Positions 14,782 to 19,977 of a DNA stretch of 19,977 bases are shown piece by piece. This DNA comes from an uncultured Eubacteriales bacterium (GTDB taxonomy: Bacteria > Bacillota > Clostridia > Peptostreptococcales > Anaerovoracaceae). The notes beneath the pieces were generated by a model. It had not been told where the DNA came from, ran no database searches, and saw nothing but the letters and a program-made list of their open reading frames with translations. Position 1 is the stretch's first letter. Each line of letters begins with the position of its first letter. The stretch spans positions 1-19,977 of the forward strand of contig UQMQ01000029.1 in the NCBI GenBank assembly GCA_900542245.1, in the 5' to 3' direction. Position numbers and translations under genes: made by a program.

Positions 14782-15582
14782 ATGACAGAAAATAAAGCAA
14801 CAACAGCAACGACACAGGTCGACTTAACATGCGTGAAGCCTTACGGTGACGCGTTAAATGACGGTAAAGTGCAGTTATCCTTCACGCTTCCGGTTCCTTA
14901 CGGCGAAGAAGCGGAGGAGTGTGCAAAGCAGTATGCGAGAAAGCTCGGTCTGGAAGAACCGAACGTTTGCTACTACTGCGAACTGACAAAGGGATATACA
15001 TTCTTTAATGTTTACGGCAGCGCGCAGCCAACCATCGACTATACTGCGATCAAGGTGCCGAAGGTAGAAGGCACCGTTATGGACCGTGTGGAATGCGGCG
15101 AATGGATCGGCGAACATATCGGCAGAGATATCGTCGTGGTCGGTGCGTCCATCGAATCCGACGCGCATACCGTAGGTATCGACGCGATCATTCAGATGAA
15201 GGGCTTCCACGGTCACTTCGGTCTGGAAAGATTCAAACATGTCGTTCCTTACAACATGGGTTCCCAGGTTCCATGCGAAGCGCTGATTGCAAAGGCAAAA
15301 GAGGTCAACGCAGACGCAATCCTTGTTTCCCAGACAGTAACCCAGAAGGATATCCATATCAAGCAACTCACCAAGATGGAAGAACTGATGGAAGCAGAGG
15401 GTCTGCGTGACAAGATCATCCTGACCTGCGGCGGTCCGAGAATCTCTCACGAGCTCGCGCAGGAGCTGGGTTATGACGCAGGCTTCGGTCCTGGCAAGTA
15501 CGCGGAACACGTCATGTCCTACATCATGCAGGAAGTCGAAAAACGCGGCTGGCAGAACAAGCCGAACATCGCGGACAGATAA
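14782..15582 (+). CDS. kamE: Beta-lysine 5,6-aminomutase, beta (B12-binding) subunit
   Basis: KamE carries the Rossmann-like domain that binds adenosylcobalamin base-off/His-on. The 266-residue protein shows the B12 motif DAHTVG at 127-132, with His129 as the lower axial cobalt ligand (His133 in the Clostridium sticklandii enzyme). Lys140 in QMKGFHG is the residue that forms an imine with PLP in the resting open state (Lys144 in C. sticklandii). The same offset of four holds for both. The N-terminal dimerisation region precedes these motifs. The start is preceded by GGGAGGTG. It is the last gene of the sigma-54 operon as I draw it. A hairpin and a new promoter separate it from atoDA. Confidence 0.96.
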   Translation: MTENKATTATTQVDLTCVKPYGDALNDGKVQLSFTLPVPYGEEAEECAKQYARKLGLEEPNVCYYCELTKGYTFFNVYGSAQPTIDYTAIKVPKVEGTVMDRVECGEWIGEHIGRDIVVVGASIESDAHTVGIDAIIQMKGFHGHFGLERFKHVVPYNMGSQVPCEALIAKAKEVNADAILVSQTVTQKDIHIKQLTKMEELMEAEGLRDKIILTCGGPRISHELAQELGYDAGFGPGKYAEHVMSYIMQEVEKRGWQNKPNIADR

Positions 15583-15605
15583 TCTCATAAATAAAACAGA
15601 CTGAC

Positions 15606-15635
15606 CTTTGCCCGGCACTTACTTGTCGGGCAAAG
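15606..15635 (+). other. Hairpin after kamE
   Basis: CTTTGCCCG at 15606-15614 pairs with CGGGCAAAG at 15627-15635, extendable by a wobble pair and two more pairs. The following bases are AAGTTAGG, so the T-tract of an intrinsic terminator is missing. It may be the 3' end of the kam transcript or allow partial read-through into atoDA. Confidence 0.6.
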
Positions 15636-15665
15636 AAGTTAGGAAGTTTGAAAAAGGTATACAAC

Positions 15666-15694
15666 TTGACAGAAAGCTGCAAACGCGGTAAAGT
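15666..15694 (+). promoter_or_regulatory. Sigma-70-type promoter of atoDA
   Basis: TTGACA at 15666-15671 (perfect -35) and TAAAGT at 15689-15694 are separated by 17 bases. Transcription would start near 15701, with a leader of about 35 bases before the atoD start. Confidence 0.7.
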
Positions 15695-15719
15695 ATTAAG
15701 TGATGTATATGTAATACTT
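15691..15719. promoter_or_regulatory. Palindromic operator candidate over the atoDA start site
   Basis: AAGTATTA at 15691-15698 is the exact reverse complement of TAATACTT at 15712-15719, with 13 bases between. It overlaps the -10 element and the predicted start, the usual place for a repressor. No matching regulator gene is in the window. Confidence 0.5.
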
Positions 15720-15736
15720 AACAGGAAGGTGAAAAC

Positions 15737-16462
15737 ATGATTAACAAAATGAAAACTGCACAGGAAGCAGTTGCCGGCATCCAGGACGGTATGACCATCA
15801 TGGTCGGCGGTTTCCTTGCAACAGGATCCCCTGAGATCTTAATGGACGCACTTGTTGAAAAAGGTGTCAAGCATCTGACGGTCATCGGCAACGACGGTGG
15901 TCTGGATGCAGGCCAGCCTGCAGGCGAGTTTGCAGCAAAGACAGCAAGAGGTATCGGTAAATTGCTGGAACACCACATGGTAGACCACATTATCGCATCG
16001 CATCTTGGTGTAAACCCGAAGCTGAACGAACAGTTCGCAGAAGGTACGCTCAAGTACACGCTGGTTCCGCAGGGAACGTTAGCGGAAAAGATCAGAGCCG
16101 CAGCTTACGGTCTCGGCGGCGTTTTGACGCCGACTGGTGTTGGTACGCCGATGGAAACAGAGCTCGATGAGCTTGGCAGAGAAAAGAAGGTCGTAGAGAT
16201 CAACGGCAAGAAGTATTTATTCGAACTGCCGCTGTTCGCTGACTATTCTCTGATCAGAGCTTCCGTTGCCGACAAGTTCGGTAACTACTACTGCTCCAAG
16301 GCAACCAAGAACTTCAACTACGTGATGGCAGGTGCTTCCGATCACACCATTATCGCTCCTGAAAAGCTGGTTGAAATCGGTGAAATCGATCCGGATTACT
16401 TCGCAGTAGCCGGCGTACTGGTAGAATCAATCGTGGAAGGAGAAAAGAAATGGCAGATTTAA
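15737..16462 (+). CDS. atoD: Acetoacetate/butyrate CoA-transferase, alpha subunit
   Basis: AtoD and AtoA form the family I CoA-transferase that passes CoA from butyryl-CoA to acetoacetate, releasing butyrate and giving acetoacetyl-CoA for thiolysis. The protein has 241 residues, a little longer than the usual 215-235. It has the alpha-subunit N-terminus (IQDGMTIMVGGFLATGSPE) and the conserved VIGNDGG and LAEKIRAAAYGLGGVLTPTGVGT segments. The start is preceded by AGGAAGG. Its 3' end overlaps atoA by 13 bases, with the atoA ribosome binding site (GAAGGAG) inside atoD, so translation is coupled. The exact acyl specificity (butyryl, acetyl or other) cannot be told from sequence. The cluster favours the butyrate-acetoacetate reaction. 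Confidence 0.93.
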   Translation: MINKMKTAQEAVAGIQDGMTIMVGGFLATGSPEILMDALVEKGVKHLTVIGNDGGLDAGQPAGEFAAKTARGIGKLLEHHMVDHIIASHLGVNPKLNEQFAEGTLKYTLVPQGTLAEKIRAAAYGLGGVLTPTGVGTPMETELDELGREKKVVEINGKKYLFELPLFADYSLIRASVADKFGNYYCSKATKNFNYVMAGASDHTIIAPEKLVEIGEIDPDYFAVAGVLVESIVEGEKKWQI

Positions 16463-17106
16463 AAGTTAGAATCGCGAAAAGATGCGCGAAAGAATTTAAA
16501 GACGGCGAATTCGCCAACTTAGGTATCGGTCTGCCAACCATGGTCGCAGACTATATTCCGGAGGATATTACCGTTACGTTCCACTCCGAAAACGGATTCG
16601 CAGGTATCGACGCAGTTGCGGATGCTTCCAACCTCGACGTTGACATCATCAACTCCGGCGGCACTTATGTAACCGCTGTTCCAAGAGTAAAGTATTTTGA
16701 TACCGCGGAATCTTTCGGTCTCGTCAGAGGCGGACACGTCAAAGCGACCGTTCTTGGCGCAATGGAAGTTGCCGAAAACGGTGACCTTGCCAACTGGATC
16801 GTACCGGGCAAGAAGGTTGCCGGTATGGGCGGCGCCATGGACCTCTGCGCAGGCTGCCCGGAGGTTATCATTACCATGCTGCACACCCAAAAGGGTAACC
16901 ATAAGATCTTAAAGAAATGCACCCTCCCGCTGACCGCAGAAAGATGCGTCACCAAGATCATCACCGAAATGGCTGTGATGGAAGTCAGAGAAGACGGCAT
17001 CTGGGTAACCGAGCTGCACCCTGACTACACTTGGGATGAGCTGCAGGCTGCGACAGGCTGTGAGCTGCATAAGGACCCTAATATGAAGGCTATGGAAGAA
17101 GAATAG
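16450..17106 (+). CDS. atoA: Acetoacetate/butyrate CoA-transferase, beta subunit
   Basis: This is the catalytic subunit of the CoA-transferase. The protein has 218 residues, the usual length. The catalytic glutamate, which forms the CoA thioester, lies in the family motif HSENGFAG (Glu47). Other conserved parts are GIGLPTMVADYIP, the INSGGTYV segment and the GMGGAMDL glycine-rich loop. The ATG at 16450 lies 13 bases inside the end of atoD, and GAAGGAG just upstream serves as ribosome binding site. Like kamA and kdd it uses AGA for nearly all arginines. The last gene of the fermentation locus, it is followed by a palindromic element and a terminator. Confidence 0.95.
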   Translation: MADLKVRIAKRCAKEFKDGEFANLGIGLPTMVADYIPEDITVTFHSENGFAGIDAVADASNLDVDIINSGGTYVTAVPRVKYFDTAESFGLVRGGHVKATVLGAMEVAENGDLANWIVPGKKVAGMGGAMDLCAGCPEVIITMLHTQKGNHKILKKCTLPLTAERCVTKIITEMAVMEVREDGIWVTELHPDYTWDELQAATGCELHKDPNMKAMEEE

Positions 17107-17115
17107 AAACTTGTC

Positions 17116-17217
17116 TTTTTCGCCCACCGCGTTGTCAACTGCGATTTTCTCAGTGCTCACGTACTTCTATGTACGCTCCGCGCTTCGAAATCTGGTTTCC
17201 TAGCGGTGAACGAAAAA
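17116..17217. repeat. Imperfect palindromic element downstream of atoA
   Basis: The arms TTTTTCGCCCACCGC (17116-17130) and GCGGTGAACGAAAAA (17203-17217) pair at 13 of 15 positions. A second core palindrome, GTAC-TTCTAT-GTAC at 17161-17174, sits in the centre, and the intervening flanks are weakly complementary. The whole could fold into one long hairpin of about 100 bases, in the style of REP/MITE elements. I see no second copy in the window. Confidence 0.45.
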
Positions 17218-17256
17218 TCCTGCGTTTCTGTGCTCGAGAATGATAAAAAACACTAG

Positions 17257-17280
17257 AGCGGCTCGTAAGAGCCGCTTTTG
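17257..17280 (+). terminator. Intrinsic terminator of atoDA
   Basis: AGCGGCTC at 17257-17264 pairs with GAGCCGCT at 17269-17276 around a GTAA loop, followed by TTTTGTGTT. This is a clean rho-independent terminator 150 bases after atoA. Confidence 0.85.
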
Positions 17281-17480
17281 TGTTGCGCCACGAAGGGATT
17301 TATGATGAAGATCATCCGGACAGAAGCAGGCGGGCTTCGACAAGGGCAGGTTGTATGCGATAGGTGATAAAGCGATTATGGATTACGCTACAGCAGGCTG
17401 ATACCGCTTAAAAATAGATTTTCCTGCGATATGAAACGCTATCGATGGAAGCGGCTTGGGTTCATGCAGTGCATTTCTTG
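17281..17480. other. Gene-free stretch before the AAA-ATPase-like gene
   Basis: No gene is supported here. A short open stretch ending at about 17402 (the tail reads GRLYAIGDKAIMDYATAG) has no start with a ribosome binding site and no recognisable homology. It could be a decayed gene remnant. Confidence 0.3.
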
Positions 17481-17509
17481 TTGTTTCTTTGCCCAAAATC
17501 AAGTATACT
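17481..17509 (+). promoter_or_regulatory. Sigma-70-type promoter of the AAA-ATPase-like gene
   Basis: TTGTTT at 17481-17486 and TATACT at 17504-17509 are separated by 17 bases. The start codon follows about 60 bases downstream. Confidence 0.6.
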
Positions 17510-17567
17510 AGAAATAACAAGTGTGGGATAGACGAAAACACAGACTTCTTGAAAGGAGTGCGAAGAA

Positions 17568-19280
17568 ATGAGGGGTACCATAAAAAAGCAAATTGCGATA
17601 GGCGTGGAGGATTTTAAAGAGATCATTGTGAAAGACGGGTATTTTGTCGATAAAACCCTGATGATAAAAAAACTGATTGAAGAAAATGCAAAGGTAACCT
17701 TGTTCATGCGTCCGCGGCGTTTCGGCAAGACGCTGAATCAGTTTATGCTTCGCCGTTTCTTTGAGGACGAGAGAACCCGCAGCGGGGAACGAATTGACAA
17801 CGGCGATCTCTTCGATGGACTGAAAGTTGCTGCATGCGGAGAAGAAGTCCTGCAGCATCAGCAGCAGTATCCTGTGATTTTTTTGAGCTTAAAGTCGGCG
17901 AAGCAGCCAAATTTTGAAGAAGCATATAAGAAGATCTGCAAGGCACTTGCAGAGGAATTTCGCAGACATCAATATCTCCTTGAGGGAAACAGCCTTGCAG
18001 ACGACCAGAAAATCATGTTTCAAAAGATTATGACGGGGCAGGCGGACTACAGCGCATACAACGACGCGCTGAAGTTTTTATCGGAATGCCTGTGGCAGTA
18101 TCATGGCAAAAATACCATGATCCTGATCGACGAGTACGATGTACCGCTGGAAAACGCATATTTGGAGGGCTTTTACGATCAGATGATTCCATTCATCCGC
18201 TCGCTCTTTGAATCGGCGCTCAAGACCAATCCGTACCTTGAAAAAAGTGTGATTACAGGATGCCTTAGAATCAGTAAGGAGAGCATTTTTACAGGGCTGA
18301 ATAATTTAAAGAGCGATAGTGTTCTGCATACCGAATACGGTGACAGCTTCGGATTTACCGAAAGTGAAGTAGAAGCAATGCTTACTTACTATGACCTTGC
18401 GGCAGAGCTGCCGGAGGTGAAGCGCTGGTACGACGGATACCTGTTCAATGACATCGAAATCTATAATCCATGGAGCATTATCAATTATGCATATGACCGC
18501 AGCCATAAGATCACACAGTTCACATTACCATACTGGTCGAATTCTTCCTCTAACAGCATCGTTCGCGAAATGGTGGGAGAAGCCGATGCGGATGCGAAAC
18601 GTGACCTGGAAACTTTGATTAACGGCGGCACGATAGAAAAGCAGGTGCATGAGGACATCACCTACGGCGATATTCATCAGTCGCAGGATAACCTTTGGAA
18701 CTTCCTGTTCTTTACGGGTTATCTGAAAAAGGTCGGGGAACAGAAGGACGGCAATAATCTAAAACTGGAAATGAAGATTCCAAACATCGAAATTGCAACG
18801 ATATATGAAAACTCCATTTCCTACTGGTTTGAACAAAGGATAAAACAAACCGACCGCAGCCCGCTTCTGCATGCGCTCGAAACCGGAGACTGCGAAGCTG
18901 CAGAGAACTTCATTAACGAGCAGCTCTTTCAGACCATCAGCTATTACGATTATGCCGAGAATTTCTATCATGGCTTTATGGCAGGGCTTCTTGTGAATAT
19001 CGGCGACTACAGCGTGAAATCCAACCGTGAGAGCGGAAACGGCAGACCTGACATTGTGATGACGGAAGCAAAATTCAGGGGAAGAGCGATGATTATGGAA
19101 CTGAAAATTTCAGACACGATGCAGGGTATGGAAAAAAAGTGCGAGGAAGCGCTCACACAGATGGAAGAACAGAACTACGCAGCCCCGCTTGCAGAAGACT
19201 GCTATCAACCAATTCTCAAATATGCCATCTGCTTCTTTAAGAAAAGATGCATGGTGAAAAAGGCAGAATCACAGGGATAA
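17568..19280 (+). CDS. AAA-ATPase-like protein with C-terminal PD-(D/E)XK nuclease-like domain
   Basis: This protein of 570 residues belongs to a large family, abundant in gut Clostridia and Bacteroidetes, that joins an AAA-ATPase-like N-terminal part to a PD-(D/E)XK nuclease-fold C-terminus. Its biological role is unknown. The N-terminus has the family signature YFVDKTLMI, then the P-loop RPRRFGKT at 48-55 and Walker B ILIDEYD near 185. The segment RWYDGYLF and the conserved YNPWSIINY lie mid-protein. At the C-terminus RPDIV (about 492) and MELKIS (about 509) supply the acidic residues and lysine of the nuclease motif, all intact. The start has GAAAGGAG upstream and its own promoter. It is flanked by repeats and stands apart from the metabolic operon. 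Such genes are often multiplied in a genome, which suggests mobility, but no transposase is seen. Confidence 0.88.
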   Translation: MRGTIKKQIAIGVEDFKEIIVKDGYFVDKTLMIKKLIEENAKVTLFMRPRRFGKTLNQFMLRRFFEDERTRSGERIDNGDLFDGLKVAACGEEVLQHQQQYPVIFLSLKSAKQPNFEEAYKKICKALAEEFRRHQYLLEGNSLADDQKIMFQKIMTGQADYSAYNDALKFLSECLWQYHGKNTMILIDEYDVPLENAYLEGFYDQMIPFIRSLFESALKTNPYLEKSVITGCLRISKESIFTGLNNLKSDSVLHTEYGDSFGFTESEVEAMLTYYDLAAELPEVKRWYDGYLFNDIEIYNPWSIINYAYDRSHKITQFTLPYWSNSSSNSIVREMVGEADADAKRDLETLINGGTIEKQVHEDITYGDIHQSQDNLWNFLFFTGYLKKVGEQKDGNNLKLEMKIPNIEIATIYENSISYWFEQRIKQTDRSPLLHALETGDCEAAENFINEQLFQTISYYDYAENFYHGFMAGLLVNIGDYSVKSNRESGNGRPDIVMTEAKFRGRAMIMELKISDTMQGMEKKCEEALTQMEEQNYAAPLAEDCYQPILKYAICFFKKRCMVKKAESQG

Positions 19281-19347
19281 GTTGAAAAAAAGAGAACCTG
19301 TCTATCTGATTTACCTAACAAAAAATGAAAAGACATAAACACCAGAC

Positions 19348-19378
19348 AAAGCTCGAGGCAAAAATGCCCGGGCTTTTT
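19348..19378 (+). terminator. Intrinsic terminator after the AAA-ATPase-like gene
   Basis: AAAGCTCGAGGC at 19348-19359 pairs, with one bulge and one wobble, with GCCCGGGCTTT from 19366, and a run of five T ends at 19378. Confidence 0.75.
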
Positions 19379-19409
19379 GCGTGCAAAAACGATGCAGGAG
19401 GGGAGACCA

Positions 19410-19517
19410 ATGGATAAACTGTACAGACAAAACAAAATACCGCGCAGCGCGGCACTCGATATGAGCGGCATCAGCAGAACAACGTTTTATAAGAAGCTGA
19501 AAGCGTTCTGTGCATAA
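19410..19517 (+). CDS. 35-residue helix-turn-helix mini-protein
   Basis: A short open frame starts at ATG 19410, with a very strong ribosome binding site (AGGAGGGG) upstream, and ends at TAA 19515-19517. Nearly the whole product is one helix-turn-helix: SAALDMSGISRTTFYKKLKAF, shown here in two parts as helix one-two (SAALDMSGIS) and recognition helix (RTTFYKKLK). It resembles the C-terminal DNA-binding end of serine recombinases or of Fis-type activators. It stands alone after a terminator, so it is either a real micro-protein or the surviving tail of a decayed recombinase-like gene. The ribosome binding site favours translation. Function is unknown. Confidence 0.5.
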   Translation: MDKLYRQNKIPRSAALDMSGISRTTFYKKLKAFCA

Positions 19518-19535
19518 AAAAACCATAAAACTACG

Positions 19536-19719
19536 CTTTTACGAACAACCTCGACATCGGTGCCATTGGAAGCGCTGCAGGGATTTTCCCCTGCATTGAC
19601 CGTTTGCTTTGTGAAAAAAATAGAAAATATGTGTTGCTTTTATGTAGCCCGCGTGATAAAATATGTTTTAGCAAAGAAAAAAAGAAAAGATTCGTCATTC
19701 ACAGTTTGTTCGTAAAAGT
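19536..19719. repeat. 184-bp segment bounded by 13-bp perfect inverted repeats
   Basis: CTTTTACGAACAA at 19536-19548 has its exact reverse complement TTGTTCGTAAAAG at 19707-19719. A third, near-identical copy (CTTTTATGAACAA) follows at 19723-19735. The interior has no gene but contains a small hairpin (TGCAGGG/CCCTGCA, 19576-19595) and the promoter at 19634-19662. It could be a MITE-like insertion or a set of binding sites. Confidence 0.4.
19634..19662 (+). promoter_or_regulatory. Promoter of the riboswitch-controlled transcript
   Basis: TTGCTT at 19634-19639 and TAAAAT at 19657-19662 are separated by 17 bases, and a TG one base before the -10 makes an extended -10. The start would be near 19669, about 80 bases before the riboswitch. 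Confidence 0.5.
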
Positions 19720-19740
19720 ATACTTTTATGAACAAATTGT
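19701..19740 (+). other. 20-bp gapless palindrome upstream of the riboswitch
   Basis: The arm at 19701-19720 pairs with 19721-19740 over all 20 positions if two G-U pairs are counted, with no spacer on the DNA level. In RNA it would form a long AU-rich hairpin just before the cobalamin riboswitch. It could be an operator, a transcript-stabilising hairpin or an element end. Confidence 0.6.
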
Positions 19741-19747
19741 CGAACCG

Positions 19748-19856
19748 GCGATAAGCAGCAACAAGGGTAACTAACGGAAGTGGGGTGAGATTCCCCCTAC
19801 TGGCAAGCAACTGTAATGCCTGCAGAGACAGGACAAGTCAGGAGACGAGTTATCGC
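19748..19856 (+). ncRNA. Cobalamin riboswitch aptamer
   Basis: The conserved core elements are present in order: GGTAACTAACGGAAG near 19765-19780, the GGGGTGAGATTCCCC stem (19782-19796), GCAACTGTAATGCC (19807-19820) and the B12-box AAGTCAGGAGAC at 19835-19846. A closing P1 stem pairs GCGATAA (19748-19754) with TTATCGC (19850-19856). It senses adenosylcobalamin or a related form and normally represses B12 synthesis or uptake genes. The controlled gene lies beyond the window. Confidence 0.9.
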
Positions 19857-19859
19857 TTG

Positions 19860-19977
19860 GATGTAAACAAATTCTCTAGGGCAGAAGTGTACATCATTGC
19901 GAAAAGGTAAGCGGACAAAAAGGAGGCTCCTGTTACAACGGCAGGAGGCTTGCTCGGCGGCACTTTTCGGCTGGCAT
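19860..19977 (+). promoter_or_regulatory. Probable expression platform after the riboswitch
   Basis: Downstream of the aptamer there is a short repeat GATGTA/TACATC (19860-19865, 19890-19895) and a hairpin AGGCTCCTG (19924-19932) with CAGGAGGCT (19942-19950) that has one G-G mismatch. AAAGGAGG at about 19918-19926 could be a ribosome binding site masked by this hairpin, which would mean translational control. No start codon for a gene is visible before the window ends. Confidence 0.4.

Noticed and set aside
1..19977. CRISPR arrays, tRNA and rRNA genes, transposase genes
   Set aside because: I saw no regularly spaced direct repeats, no tRNA-like cloverleaf and no rRNA signature. No transposase or integrase frame is present.

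Overview
The window reads as chromosomal DNA of an amino-acid-fermenting anaerobic Bacillota (class Clostridia). This rests on a nearly complete lysine-to-butyrate fermentation locus, consensus sigma-54 promoters, a FeoA-FeoB fusion, strong AGGAG-type ribosome binding sites and a B12 riboswitch. The sequence alone does not fix a genus.

Layout. (1) 1-937: the tail of an unrecognised protein, then an RsuA/RluB-type pseudouridine synthase. (2) 1098-3503: a FeoA-FeoB ferrous iron transporter fusion, closed by a strong terminator at 3678-3711. (3) 3821-17106: the lysine fermentation locus. It has kal on the minus strand, a divergent sigma-54 activator, two kdd paralogues, kamA, kamB, kamC, kamD, kamE, then atoD-atoA on a separate promoter. 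(4) 17107-19517: an imperfect palindromic element, a terminator, an AAA-ATPase-like/PD-(D/E)XK protein and a 35-residue helix-turn-helix mini-protein. (5) 19518-19977: inverted repeats, a promoter and a cobalamin riboswitch whose target gene lies beyond the window.

How it works together (established pathway). KamA makes L-beta-lysine from lysine. KamDE (B12 and PLP) makes 3,5-diaminohexanoate. Kdd oxidises it to 3-keto-5-aminohexanoate. Kce, which is NOT in this window, cleaves that with acetyl-CoA to acetoacetate and 3-aminobutyryl-CoA. Kal removes ammonia to give crotonyl-CoA. AtoDA exchanges CoA between butyryl-CoA and acetoacetate. KamB and KamC are the ATPases that travel with the aminomutases and may maintain or reactivate them.

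The most interesting part is the control system. The activator carries, in place of a usual sensor domain, a degenerate copy of the pathway enzyme Kdd that has lost the nucleotide-binding glycine motif, fused to a sigma-54 AAA+ domain and a helix-turn-helix. Two textbook -24/-12 promoters (kal at 4281-4298, kdd at 6589-6607) each have the same 11-bp element CAAATCGGTTC upstream in the same orientation, with spacings that differ by one helical turn. A sigma-70-type promoter for the regulator overlaps the kal sigma-54 promoter and has the 11-bp element just downstream of its start, which suggests negative autoregulation. The model is a regulon switched on by the Kdd substrate or product, sensed by a retired Kdd.
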